From: JAXLXE01 sp046328115
Lineage (GTDB): Bacteria > Chloroflexota > UBA6077 > JACCZL01
Direction: 5' to 3'
DNA: 64,000 bases
Assembly: GCA_046328115.1 (NCBI GenBank)
Contig: JAXLXE010000003.1
Location: 868,001-932,000 of the forward strand
Shown here one piece after another: positions 53,042 through 61,353 of the stretch. Within the stretch, counting starts at the first letter, position 1; each line of letters starts with the position of its first letter. Under the pieces are notes generated by a model. The model saw only the letters and a list, made by a program, of their open reading frames with translations, ran no database searches and was not told where the DNA came from. The translations under genes and the position numbers were made by a program.

Positions 53042-53118
53042 CCGCCCTCAACCGCTATCATCCGCCGACGCCACCCGGATGTGGCTAGCCGATTGTGGTG
53101 AAGAGGAGGGACTCCATC

Positions 53119-53538
53119 ATGGCACGGAAGGTAGGGCCACGACTGCAAGCGTTCTTCAGCGAGAAGCTCGCCGCCATCGTGGCCACCACAAACGACCGCG
53201 GCTCCGTCGAGATGACGCCCATCTGGTACGAGTTCGCGGACGGACACATCATGCTCAACGGCGACAAGACCCGCATCTGGCTCAAGCGCATGGAGGAGTC
53301 GGGCCGGGTCACGTTCTTCGTGATGGACCGCGACAACCTCTGGCGCTGGGTCCAGGTGTGGGGCAACGTAGTAGAGGCGAAAGAGGATGTCAACGGCGAC
53401 CATATCAACCGCCTGGCACACCGCTACCGAGGCACCGACTACCCGGGCGACCGCTCCACGCGCCGCACGCTCAAGGTAGAAGTCACGGCCGTGAAAGGCG
53501 CGGACGGCGACCGCACCGTCAAGTGGGACCTGGACTGA
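53119..53538 (+). CDS. PPOX-class (pyridoxamine-oxidase-fold) F420/FMN-binding protein
   Basis: This 139-residue split-beta-barrel protein starts at the ATG at 53119, behind GAGGAGGG. IVATTNDRGSVEMTPIWYEFADGHIMLNG and RVTFFVMDRDNLWRWVQVWGNV are typical of the F420-binding and FMN-binding PPOX group. The HRYRGTDYPGD segment near the end is common in the actinobacterial/Chloroflexota subgroup. It probably reduces a small organic substrate; the cofactor is uncertain. It converges with the toxin remnant, one base away. Confidence 0.78.
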   Translation: MARKVGPRLQAFFSEKLAAIVATTNDRGSVEMTPIWYEFADGHIMLNGDKTRIWLKRMEESGRVTFFVMDRDNLWRWVQVWGNVVEAKEDVNGDHINRLAHRYRGTDYPGDRSTRRTLKVEVTAVKGADGDRTVKWDLD

Positions 53539-53539
53539 A

Positions 53540-53881
53540 TCAGAGCGGGTAGTCGGTGCCGCGCGCACCGACTGCCCGCTCCAGTAAGGGCTGGAACGGA
53601 TCGAGCGTTCGCGCGCCGGTACGCGCCACATCGGAGACGTTTCCCGTCACGAAGACGAATTCACGCACTCTTGCGGTGGCGGCCATCAACCCATCGATAG
53701 TGGGGACCGGGCCAACCACGCCCGATTGACCCCACTCCTCGGCGATCTCCCGATCTACCGGGATCACCCGTTCGGCGAGGAACACTATCTCGTTTGCTAC
53801 GCTCTCGAACCACTGGCGGACGTCGGGGTCGCACGTGGGTCATCTGAACTCTGAGACCACGTTCGTATCAAGCAGATACAT
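53540..53881 (-). pseudogene. VapC-type PIN toxin, inactivated
   Basis: The ATG at 53881 overlaps the antitoxin stop by one base and opens with MYLLDTNVVSEFR, the canonical PIN start with the first catalytic Asp. Codon 14 is a TGA (53842-53840). Downstream, in the same frame, PTCDPDVRQWFESVANEIVFLAERVIPVDREIAEEWGQ continues the family sequence. About 35-40 residues that normally hold the second acidic residue (EI.RG region) are missing between IVF and LAERV. PTIDGLMAATA and FVFVTGNVSDVARTG, with the later acidic sites, remain. Both lesions argue for a dead toxin. Confidence 0.75.
53543..53581. terminator. Hairpin terminator overlapping the toxin remnant
   Basis: GAGCGGGTAGTCGGTGC (53543-53559) pairs over 17 bp, with one G-T wobble, with 53565-53581 around a 5-nt loop, right behind the PPOX stop. 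It lies inside the last codons of the broken VapC gene on the other strand. Confidence 0.55.
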
Positions 53882-54123
53882 CAGAAGTCGATCTCGCGCG
53901 GGAGGTCGGACAGCCGATCGAGCTCCAGGTCTTCGAGGCTGGGGCTCGACAGCAGGAACTCCTTGAGGCCGGTTCGCCTGCCGGCGAGCTTCGCGTAGTC
54001 GTCTTTGGAGATCAGGATCGCCGCGGGTTCGCCGTGACGGGTGATCGTCTGTGGCCCTTCAGTCTCAGCTCTCCGGAGCATCTCGCTGAACCGATGCTTC
54101 GCCTCTTGGATCTGCCAGGACAT
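53881..54123 (-). CDS. Phd/YefM-family antitoxin
   Basis: This 80-residue intact antitoxin begins MSWQIQEAKHRFSEMLRRAETEGPQTI, followed by TRHGEPAAILISKDDYAKL, which is textbook Phd/YefM. The N-terminal half binds DNA and represses its own promoter; the C-terminal tail (SPSLEDLELDRLSDLPREIDF) normally wraps the VapC toxin. Its partner downstream carries a stop codon and a deletion, so it is now an orphan antitoxin that may still regulate or neutralise a related toxin. Confidence 0.85.
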   Translation of the reverse strand: MSWQIQEAKHRFSEMLRRAETEGPQTITRHGEPAAILISKDDYAKLAGRRTGLKEFLLSSPSLEDLELDRLSDLPREIDF

Positions 54124-54175
54124 CGGCCCACCTCTATCTGGACTGTCCAGTGGTATCAGCGTCTGCTGCGTGGCG

Positions 54176-55621
54176 TCACCCGGGAATGTCCTGCGCCGGC
54201 CGCGCCGCCGTCGTCACCGCGCCGATCGCCGTGATCACGGACGCCACGGTCAGCCCGGCGCCCGCCGCCGCCACGATCGCCGCCGCCGTCTGCCCCTCCC
54301 GGTGCAGCACCGTGTTGAAGATCGCCGCGGCCACGCCGAACCCCAGGACGTTGCCGAGCATGCGGGAGGTGGCCAGGATTCCAGACGCCACGCCTCGATG
54401 CTCGCGGGGAACCGCGCCCATCACCGCGCTGCTGTTCGGTGAAGTGAACAGGCCAATGCCCAGGCCCACCAGCGCCAGTGAGCCCACCACGTACGCGAGC
54501 GATCCATCTGACCCGGCCCGCGACAGCAGAAACAGGCCAATCGACAGGACGGCCATGCCGATTGTGCCGGGAATCCTCGAGCCAACCCTGTCCGACAACG
54601 CGCCACTCAATGAGGCGGTCGCCGCCATTACGATCGGCTGGGCGGTCAGGATGAACCCGGCCGTGGAAGGCGCGATACCTCTGCCCTGGAGCAGATAGAA
54701 CGGCATCAAGAAGAACGTGGAGCTCACGCCCATGTAGTTCAGTATCGTGCTCATCACCGGCAGCGTGAAGGCACGACGTCGAAAAAGCCCCAGATTCAGC
54801 ATGGGGCTGGCCACGCGAAGCTCGATCGCGGCGAAGATCCCCATGACGCAGGCGCCAACCAACAGGCAGCCCAAAGTAATCGGCGATATCCATCCCCACT
54901 CGTGGCCGCGGTTCATCGCCAGCAGCAGCACCGTGAGACCCACGAGGTATGCCGCCGCTCCGACCCGGTCAAACGTCTCTCCTCGATTTCGCGGAGCATC
55001 GGCCGGCACGAAGCGCCGTGTCAGCACCAGCACCACCAGCGACACCGGCACGTTGACGAGGAACACCGCCCGCCAGCCCAACGCCATGGTCAGCCAGCCG
55101 CCCAGGGGCGGCCCCGTAGCCAGGCCCAGGTACACGGCAGACGCCTGGAACCCCATGGCGCGCCCGCGCTGACTTGGCGGGAACACCCGTGTCAGGATCG
55201 CCGCCGACGTAGCGACGCACATCGAGCCGCCAATGGCCTGCGGGATCCGCGCCGCGATGAGGATCTCGGCAGAGGGCGCCAGCCCACACAAGAGCGAGCC
55301 CGCGAAGAACACGTACAGGCCAATCGTGTAGATCCGGCGGTGCCCGCGCAGGTCTCCTAGCCGTCCGAAGCTGAGCAGGAAGCCGCTCTGAATCAGCATG
55401 AACACCACCACCACCCACTCGGTGGTGGCCACTTCCGCGCCCAGCGACTCCGTAACGATGGGCAGGATGGCGTTGACCACGCTCTGTCCCAGCGCGGACA
55501 TGTAGGCACCGCAGCCCAGAGCGATCAGCGCCGTCTTCGTACCGTGAGTGGCGGCGGCGGCCGAGGCCGCCTCAGCCGCCGCCGCCACCGCGCGCGGGCG
55601 AGCCAGATCCGACGTGCTCAA
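54176..55621 (-). CDS. MFS drug transporter, DHA2 (EmrB/QacA) type
   Basis: This 481-residue inner-membrane proton antiporter has the length and pattern of a 14-span DHA2 protein. Motif A is GRLGDLRGHRRIYTIG, and motif C-like residues are in AVYLGLATGPPLGGWLTMALGWRAVFLVNVP. An Ala-rich cytoplasmic N-terminus precedes the first span (TALIALGCGAYMSALGQSVVNAILPIV). Its ATG overlaps the stop of the Ldh-family gene by 4 bp, so both are one transcript; export of a metabolite or drug is likely, the substrate unknown. Confidence 0.87.
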   Translation of the reverse strand: MSTSDLARPRAVAAAAEAASAAAATHGTKTALIALGCGAYMSALGQSVVNAILPIVTESLGAEVATTEWVVVVFMLIQSGFLLSFGRLGDLRGHRRIYTIGLYVFFAGSLLCGLAPSAEILIAARIPQAIGGSMCVATSAAILTRVFPPSQRGRAMGFQASAVYLGLATGPPLGGWLTMALGWRAVFLVNVPVSLVVLVLTRRFVPADAPRNRGETFDRVGAAAYLVGLTVLLLAMNRGHEWGWISPITLGCLLVGACVMGIFAAIELRVASPMLNLGLFRRRAFTLPVMSTILNYMGVSSTFFLMPFYLLQGRGIAPSTAGFILTAQPIVMAATASLSGALSDRVGSRIPGTIGMAVLSIGLFLLSRAGSDGSLAYVVGSLALVGLGIGLFTSPNSSAVMGAVPREHRGVASGILATSRMLGNVLGFGVAAAIFNTVLHREGQTAAAIVAAAGAGLTVASVITAIGAVTTAARPAQDIPG

Positions 55622-56676
55622 CGCCCGCCGATGGCCGCTACGTCTACGCCAACGTCCTTTCCTGCCGCCACGATCTGGCTCCAGGTGGTATCCGCCACCG
55701 GGATCCCATCGCGGAGTCGCTCAGCCGCCGACCGCTGTTCCGGCTCGCCCGGCAGCAGCACCTCGTCAAAGCCCGGCGCGGGCTTCATCCCCTTGATCCG
55801 CTGCAGCACGAAGTCCGCGTTCTTCTCGTACGACTCAGGGGAACGGAACGCCGCCGCGTTCACCGCCCAGACCACCGCGCCACCGCGCCGACCGCTGCCA
55901 TTCAGCTCATCGCCCGGCGTGAACGCCCCGCCGAGCATCTCCACCACCATGGACAGCGCGTAGCCCTTGTGGCCAGCGAACGGGAGCATCATCCCCCCGT
56001 TGTAGAAGTCATTCGCGTCCACCGTCGGCTTGCCGTCCTTGTCCAGGATCGCGCCAGGCGGTACCGGTACGTCCTTGGCCCGCGCAACCTGGAGCTTGCC
56101 CTCCGCAACGACGGTCGTTGCGAAGTCCACCAGCATGTCTGGCGTCTGCCCGCCGGGGATGCCAATGGAGATCGGGTTGGTGGAAAGCGCGCGCTGGGCT
56201 CCGCCGAACGGCGCCGCGGTGCCGATCCCAGACGGGCCATCGGAGCCGCCACCGCCGCCCACGACCACCATGGCGATCACGTCCTCGGCTGCCGCCTGGC
56301 TACCCCACTGACCCAGCCGGCCAATGTGGTTGCAGCGGACGATTGACACCACGGACGTCTGCGACTCCTTCGCCTTCTTGATCGCCACACTGGTGCCAAA
56401 CTTGGCGGACACCTGGCCGAAGCCCCACTTTCCATCGACCAGCGCAGTGGTCGCCGTCTCCCGGATCACCTCCGGCCGCGCGGCGGGATCCATCCGACCG
56501 TCCTTGATCATCTGGAGATACGCCGGGATCCGGATCACCCCGTGCGAGTCGTGGCCCGCCAGGTTGGCACCAACCAGCGTCTCGCCCATCTCCTTGGCGA
56601 GATCCGCGGGTGCCCCCACTGCCTCGAAGATCCGCTCCGTTACTTTCTGCAGTTGTGCCGCTGAACGATTCGCCAT
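55618..56676 (-). CDS. Ldh-family (malate/L-sulfolactate-type) NAD(P) oxidoreductase
   Basis: This 352-residue protein starts at the ATG at 56676 behind GAGGAG. GANLAGHDSHGVIRIPAYLQMIKDG holds the substrate Arg and catalytic His region of the Ldh2/MDG2 family. FGTSVAIKKAKESQTSVVSIVRCNHIGRLGQWG and LSTNPISIGIPGG provide the cofactor-binding elements. DKDGKPTVDANDFYNGGMMLPFAGHKGYALSMVVEMLGGA is also typical. It reduces or oxidises 2-hydroxy/2-oxo acids. It is coupled to the MFS transporter, suggesting a 2-hydroxyacid substrate or product that is moved across the membrane. Confidence 0.86.
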   Translation of the reverse strand: MANRSAAQLQKVTERIFEAVGAPADLAKEMGETLVGANLAGHDSHGVIRIPAYLQMIKDGRMDPAARPEVIRETATTALVDGKWGFGQVSAKFGTSVAIKKAKESQTSVVSIVRCNHIGRLGQWGSQAAAEDVIAMVVVGGGGGSDGPSGIGTAAPFGGAQRALSTNPISIGIPGGQTPDMLVDFATTVVAEGKLQVARAKDVPVPPGAILDKDGKPTVDANDFYNGGMMLPFAGHKGYALSMVVEMLGGAFTPGDELNGSGRRGGAVVWAVNAAAFRSPESYEKNADFVLQRIKGMKPAPGFDEVLLPGEPEQRSAAERLRDGIPVADTTWSQIVAAGKDVGVDVAAIGGR

Positions 56677-56823
56677 CTGTTCTCCTCTGCATCGTCCCAT
56701 CGGACCGCTGTGGTTCGGTCACATGATGACGGATTCTCCGCAATTCGGGTCGGGGACGCCGGACAGCTACCATAGCGCCAGTCAGCGGGTTGCCAAGCGA
56801 CCCGCCTGGGGAGTTGAACGGCC

Positions 56824-57717
56824 ATGAAGATCGGCGTGTGGATCCCGAGCGTCCGGCGACTCGCCTCGTCCGAAGTGATCCGCAAGAGCATCCTGGACGC
56901 GGAGCGGCTCGGCTACGACTCGCTCTGGACCATCGATCACGTGATCGCGCCAAGCGCCAACCAGGTGCAGTTCGGCCGGCTCTACGATCCGCTGGTCGTC
57001 ATGGCGCTGGCCGCGGGCATCACCGAGCGAATCCAGATCGGCGTCAGCGTGCTCGTGCTCCCGTACCGCCACGGCGTGCTCACCGCGAAGATGCTGGCCT
57101 CGCTCGACGACCTCAGCAATGGACGGATCATCCTGGGAGTGGGGGCCGGCTGGAACGCGGCGGAATCGGCGATCCTCGGGTTACCGTTCGAGAAGCGCGG
57201 CCCGATGACGGATGAGTGGATCCGCGTCATGCAGGAGCTGTGGAACAAACCCCAGCCCTCGTTCCAGGGCGAGTTCACCCAGTTCGATGACATTGTCTTC
57301 GAGCCTCGCCCTGTCCAGCGGAACGGCCCACCCATCTGGGTTGGCGGGCACAGCAAAGCCGCGCTACGCCGCACCGCAGAGTTCGGTGACGCCTGGCACC
57401 CCATCAACCGCACACCCGCCGAGCTCCGTGAAGGGTTCGCCGCAATCACCGGGCTGTGCGAGCGCTTCAATCGCCAGCAGCCGCCGATGCTCGCGCCCCG
57501 CGTTGATGCCTGCCTGATCCTGGACGGCAAGAGCGGTCCGCCACCCGCTCACGCCGGACACCTCATGCAGGGCACGGCGGATCAGATGGTGCAGCAAATC
57601 GAGGAGCTACGACAGCTTGGCTCGGAGCACGTAATCCTGGAGTTTACCGCGCACGACGCCAGCCACTACTTCGAGCAGCTAGACGCATTCGCGAGGGACG
57701 TTCGACCGAAGCTCTAG
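56824..57717 (+). CDS. LLM-class (likely F420-dependent) oxidoreductase
   Basis: This 297-residue luciferase-like protein has SLWTIDHVIAP and QIGVSVLVLPYRHGVLTAKMLASLDDLSNGRIILGVGAGWNAAE. FEPRPVQRNGPPIWVGGHSKAALRRTAEFGDAWHP and the terminal ELRQLGSEHVILEFT block are also present. It is divergent from the Ldh gene across 147 bp, and a 12-bp hairpin ends the transcript at 57732-57760. The substrate is unknown. Confidence 0.84.
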   Translation: MKIGVWIPSVRRLASSEVIRKSILDAERLGYDSLWTIDHVIAPSANQVQFGRLYDPLVVMALAAGITERIQIGVSVLVLPYRHGVLTAKMLASLDDLSNGRIILGVGAGWNAAESAILGLPFEKRGPMTDEWIRVMQELWNKPQPSFQGEFTQFDDIVFEPRPVQRNGPPIWVGGHSKAALRRTAEFGDAWHPINRTPAELREGFAAITGLCERFNRQQPPMLAPRVDACLILDGKSGPPPAHAGHLMQGTADQMVQQIEELRQLGSEHVILEFTAHDASHYFEQLDAFARDVRPKL

Positions 57718-57731
57718 GGACCCGCGAGCGA

Positions 57732-57760
57732 GTCGACTCCGCCGGCGAGGCGGAGTCGAC
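57732..57760. terminator. Bidirectional hairpin between convergent genes
   Basis: GTCGACTCCGCC (57732-57743) and GGCGGAGTCGAC (57749-57760) form a perfect 12-bp stem with a 5-nt loop, in the 50-bp gap between the LLM gene and the convergent gene ending at 57768. Confidence 0.6.
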
Positions 57761-57767
57761 CAGCGCG

Positions 57768-58418
57768 CTACGACCCCATTCGACGATACACGCCGGGCGA
57801 CCCTGGGGCCATCTCCATCGCGTCGCGCATGGGGATATTCTTCGGCGAGGAATGCAGCCGCGCCTCATTCCAGGCGGCCGACTCCGGCACGTCCACGCTC
57901 GCGAACTCGTACATCGTGGTGTACCGCGTGCTGCCTTCTACCACCCGGTACCGCCGCGACGAGATGACTCCCGGCACCTTGAGATATGCGGGGATGTACT
58001 CGCCGTTGTACCAGGCATTCCACTCCGCATCGACCTCGGGGCCGACTGACATCCGGCCGATCTGGAGCACCGGCGCCATGCCCCGCTCCGCCCCCACCAC
58101 GTGGTCCGGGAAGATCTGCTCCGCCACCACGCGGGCGTAGTTCTTCCCGATGATAGACGGCGACATTCGGGCGTCCCACGGCGGCCGCACCCGATCTTTG
58201 AACGCGGGCGTCTGCAGCACGTCCACGCTCTCCAGCTCGTACGCCGCGAGGTACTTCGGTCCGCCCTTTACGGCCGTGTAGCGAGCTCCTGCCAGCATCC
58301 CCGGGATAGACAGAAGCTGGGGCAGATGCTGGGTGTCGTACCAGGCATTGAACTCCTCGTCGTACTTCTCGTCGATGTCCGTGTAGACCAGCAGGATTCC
58401 GCGACCCTTCTTCGCCAT
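57768..58418 (-). CDS. Tandem dimeric alpha/beta-barrel (EthD-like) protein
   Basis: This 216-residue protein starts at 58418 behind GGGAGG. It has two homologous halves. The first has GILLVYTDIDEKYDEEFNAWYDTQHLPQLLSIPGMLAGARY. The second has APVLQIGRMSVGPEVDAEWNAWYNGEYIPAYLKVPGVISSRRY. Both carry the xxFNxWYxxxHxPxxLxxPGxxxxxRY pattern of EthD/DUF4286-like ferredoxin-fold proteins. The His in the first copy becomes Tyr in the second. The fused pair should fold as a pseudo-dimer. Family members act in aromatic or polyketide degradation, but no substrate can be assigned. Confidence 0.75.
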   Translation of the reverse strand: MAKKGRGILLVYTDIDEKYDEEFNAWYDTQHLPQLLSIPGMLAGARYTAVKGGPKYLAAYELESVDVLQTPAFKDRVRPPWDARMSPSIIGKNYARVVAEQIFPDHVVGAERGMAPVLQIGRMSVGPEVDAEWNAWYNGEYIPAYLKVPGVISSRRYRVVEGSTRYTTMYEFASVDVPESAAWNEARLHSSPKNIPMRDAMEMAPGSPGVYRRMGS

Positions 58419-58509
58419 GGCGCCTCCCTGGATCTGCACGATAGCAGAAGCACCCGTGCCCTGCCTCCCGTGGCTCGCGTATCATCGGCCGCTGCAAGGG
58501 GGGTGCACT

Positions 58510-59406
58510 GTGTCGGAGAACCCAGGCGCGCGGGCGTCCGCGCGGCGCTACGACACCAGCATGCGCTGGCTGTTCCGGCTGGGTCCGCGCGCGCTGCTGG
58601 CCCGACTTGCCTGGCCCACCGAGCGTCCCGTCCAGATCATGGACTCAAACCGCTCACGCGTCATTCGCGAGGTCGACAATCTGTTCCGAGTGGACGATGA
58701 TCCGCCATGGCTCGCGCTAATCGAGGTTCAGGCCAGCCATGACCCGCTGATCCCGCATCGACTGCGCGCCTACAGCTCGCTCATCGCACTGGAGCACCAG
58801 CTTCCCATTCGACGCGCCGTCGTGCTCCTCTCGCCCGCCGCGGACGGCCCCGGACTGACCGGCTACCTGGAGGAGCCCGCAGCCGAACGGGAAGATGTGC
58901 ACGCGTTCGGGTACCGTGTCACGCGCCTGTGGCGGCAGCCAGTGGACGCGTTCCTGCAGGACGACCCCGCCCTGCTCCCGCTGGCCCCGCTCGCGGACTC
59001 GGGCACGCGAGATCGACGTGAAATCGTAGACACGATGATCTCGCGGATCGAGCAGGCCGCGCCGTCCGAGACGCGGGCAGAGCTATTCACCGCGGCATAT
59101 TTCGTGATGGGATTGCGGTATCCTGAAGAAGATGTAGATCGCGTTCGGCGGAGGCTACGGGCAATGCGGGAATCCTGGACGTACCAAGCCGTCCTTGACG
59201 AGGGACGTGAGCAGGGCCTGAGCGCTGGTCGCGTCGAGGAGGCGCGGGCATTGTTGCTCCGCGTGGGTGCCCGCAAGTTCGGCCTGGCAGCCGACGCACG
59301 GATCGCCCAGTCTATTGCGCAGATCGATAGCCTGGACCGCCTGGAGCACCTCATCGATCGCGTGTTGGCCAGTAGGTCCTGGCCAGAGCTACTTGAACAG
59401 CGATAG
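58510..59406 (+). CDS. Rpn/PD-(D/E)XK-type putative transposase-nuclease
   Basis: This 298-residue protein starts at the GTG at 58510, after AAGGGGGGT. A family-typical core occurs near residues 60-85: NLFRVDDDPPWLALIEVQASHDP, where the LIEVQ strand carries the Glu-x-Gln of the nuclease motif. RLRAYSSLIALEHQLPIRRAVVLLSP follows. The C-terminal part has DEGREQGLSAGRVEEARALLLRVGARKFG, a helical segment found in Rpn/DUF4351 proteins. It is probably a DNA nuclease related to recombination-promoting RpnA or a domesticated mobile-element enzyme. It is divergent from the EthD-like gene by 91 bp. Confidence 0.65.
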   Translation: MSENPGARASARRYDTSMRWLFRLGPRALLARLAWPTERPVQIMDSNRSRVIREVDNLFRVDDDPPWLALIEVQASHDPLIPHRLRAYSSLIALEHQLPIRRAVVLLSPAADGPGLTGYLEEPAAEREDVHAFGYRVTRLWRQPVDAFLQDDPALLPLAPLADSGTRDRREIVDTMISRIEQAAPSETRAELFTAAYFVMGLRYPEEDVDRVRRRLRAMRESWTYQAVLDEGREQGLSAGRVEEARALLLRVGARKFGLAADARIAQSIAQIDSLDRLEHLIDRVLASRSWPELLEQR

Positions 59407-59515
59407 ATAACCGCCCCCCTGTGGCCGCCTCGCCCCGGAGGGCCACGTTCCGGCACCATGTGCCGGGGACAGCGCCCAGGCCGCCACGGCCATGGGTGCT
59501 CCTGGGAGGTGTACC

Positions 59516-60448
59516 GTGGTGAACCTCGGACGAGTAGGCATCTGGACCGGCCAGCTCGATAGCCAACCGGCGTCCGCCGTCCGCGAGATCGTGGCTGAAG
59601 TCGAGTCGCTGGGCTACGGCGCCATCTGGTACCCGGAATCGCGCGGCCGCGAATCAATCGCCCAGGCCAGCATCCTGCTATCCGCCACGAAGCGCATCAT
59701 CGTCGCGCCAGGCATCGCCAACATCTACGCGCGTGACGCGGTGGCCTCCGTCGCCGCCCAGTACACGCTGAACGAGGCGTTCGGCGGCCGCTTCGTGCTC
59801 GGCCTGGGCGTCAGCCACCAGCCCTCCGTGGAGGCCATCCGCGGCCACACCTACGCACCGCCCTACACCACCATGCGGGCGTACCTGGACGCCATGGACC
59901 AGGCATCTTATATGGCCGCCCCGCCGGCCGAGACCCCAACAACCATGCTTGCCGCGCTCGGCCCCAGGATGCTCGAGCTCGCCGCCACCCGTACCCTGGG
60001 CGCCCACCCGTACTTCGTCCCCGTGGAGCACACCCAGCGGGCTCGCCAGATCATGGGGCCGAATGCTCTGCTCGCCCCCGAGCAGGCGGTGATCCTGGAG
60101 ACCAACCGCGAGCGCGCCTACGCCATCGCCCGCGCCCATACCGTGACCTACACGGCCTCCGTCAACTACGGCAACAACCTCAAACGTCTCGGCTTCACGG
60201 ACGACGATCTGGTCAACGGGGGAAGCGACCGGCTGATCGAAGCCATCATCGCCTGGGGCACCATCGAGCAAGTGGCCGCGCGGGTGAAGGCCCACCTGGA
60301 CGCCGGCGCAGACCACGTGTGCGTGCAGGTACTCAACTCCGCCGCGCCCCGACCGGCAGTGGGCGCCACGCCCGTGCGCGGCATCCCGCCGGCCACCCCA
60401 CCCCTGGAGCAGTGGCGCCAGCTCGCACCAGCGCTGCTCAGCCTCTGA
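59516..60448 (+). CDS. LLM-class (likely F420-dependent) oxidoreductase
   Basis: This protein of about 310 residues starts at a GTG at 59516, six bases after GGGAGG; the ATG at 59492 lies before that ribosome site. LGRVGIWTGQLDSQPASAVREIVAEVESLGYGAIWYPE begins the barrel. GIANIYARDAVASVAAQYTLNEAFGGRFVLGLGVSHQP and LGPRMLELAATRTLGAHPYFVPVEHT continue it. This pattern matches the F420-dependent LLM subgroup found in actinobacteria and Chloroflexota. It is convergent with a small Cys-motif gene 18 bp away. Confidence 0.82.
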   Translation: MVNLGRVGIWTGQLDSQPASAVREIVAEVESLGYGAIWYPESRGRESIAQASILLSATKRIIVAPGIANIYARDAVASVAAQYTLNEAFGGRFVLGLGVSHQPSVEAIRGHTYAPPYTTMRAYLDAMDQASYMAAPPAETPTTMLAALGPRMLELAATRTLGAHPYFVPVEHTQRARQIMGPNALLAPEQAVILETNRERAYAIARAHTVTYTASVNYGNNLKRLGFTDDDLVNGGSDRLIEAIIAWGTIEQVAARVKAHLDAGADHVCVQVLNSAAPRPAVGATPVRGIPPATPPLEQWRQLAPALLSL

Positions 60449-60465
60449 CGCGCGCCGTAGTGCGC

Positions 60466-60618
60466 CTACTCCCCCTCGGAGCAGGCCCGCTTCCCACAGA
60501 GCGTGCAGAGTAGCTCCCGGCGCGGGCTGCTCTGCACGCCGTCATCCGAGGACCGCTCGTCCCGTGCCGACGCCTCACTGGCACCCGTCGGTCGCGGCTC
60601 AGGCCGCTCTTCGCTCAC
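60466..60618 (-). CDS. Small Cys-motif protein, 50 residues, unrecognised
   Basis: A GTG start at 60618 lies three bases after the stop of the alpha/beta hydrolase gene (TGACCCGTG), consistent with translational coupling. The first 32 residues are polar and disordered-looking (SEERPEPRPTGASEASARDE). The C-terminus is LLCTLCGKRACSEGE, giving C-x2-C-x4-C, which could bind zinc or a metal cluster with one more ligand. The frame runs to a TAG at 60466. I do not recognise the family. It could be an accessory or regulatory peptide for the hydrolase, but it could also be a chance frame. Confidence 0.45.
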   Translation of the reverse strand: MSEERPEPRPTGASEASARDERSSDDGVQSSPRRELLCTLCGKRACSEGE

Positions 60619-60621
60619 GGG

Positions 60622-61353
60622 TCAGGCCTGCCGCGCGTGCTTGGCCAGGAAGGCCCGCATCCCCGCTACGGCGGCGTCAACGTGCTCCGCGTCCCGCCAG
60701 CGCTCGATCACCTCCAGGTTCTTGAGCATGCCCTGGAGCTCCACCGAGGTCCCGCGCGGATGCGCCCGGTCGTTGCCGTACATCAACAGCAGCGGCGTCT
60801 CGATGGCAGCGCAGAACTCGCGCGATACCGAGAACACGAAGCCCGGATCGAACATCGCGCGGCCAAATCGCGCCAGCGTCTCCTGGCTGAACGTGGCGCC
60901 CTCCTCCTGGAGATTCTTGCCCCACGGCGCCCACGTAGCCTCGCCGAAGTGGCCCACGTTCGTCTCGTCCTCGCCAATCGGCTGCATCAGGATGCCCGCC
61001 GCCACGCGCTGTGGATAGTCGTGGATCAGCCTCAGGATGAACGAGCTACCGATGCAGCAGCCCGCCACCAGAAACCGATCGATCCCCAGGTGGTCCAGCA
61101 CCGCCATCTGATCGCGGGCGTAGGTCCCCCACGGATCCACCGGATCCAGCGGCCCGCGCGAGCGATCCGCGTTGCGCTGGTCCATTGCGATCACTCGGTA
61201 CTCACCCGCGAACGTCTCCAGCGGGTTCGTGGGTGTCCGCCCCCAGAACGCAATGGACGAGTTCAGCCCGCCTGGCGCCAGCAGCAAGAGAGGAATCCCC
61301 CCACCGGTCTCCTCGTAGTACAGCGAGGCGCCGTCATGGTTCAGTATCGGCAT
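60622..61353 (-). CDS. Alpha/beta-fold hydrolase with Cys at the nucleophile position
   Basis: This protein of about 243 residues starts at the ATG at 61353 (MPILNHDGASLYYEETGGG). LLLLAPGGLNSSIAFW is the oxyanion-hole region and YRVIAMDQRNADRSRG the strand-4 block. The nucleophile elbow reads VAGCCIGSSF, so the middle residue of G-x-Nuc-x-G is Cys rather than Ser. YGNDRAHPRGTS and WRDAEHVDAAV provide candidate Asp and His. Ester, lactone or thioester substrates are possible. Confidence 0.78.
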   Translation of the reverse strand: MPILNHDGASLYYEETGGGIPLLLLAPGGLNSSIAFWGRTPTNPLETFAGEYRVIAMDQRNADRSRGPLDPVDPWGTYARDQMAVLDHLGIDRFLVAGCCIGSSFILRLIHDYPQRVAAGILMQPIGEDETNVGHFGEATWAPWGKNLQEEGATFSQETLARFGRAMFDPGFVFSVSREFCAAIETPLLLMYGNDRAHPRGTSVELQGMLKNLEVIERWRDAEHVDAAVAGMRAFLAKHARQA

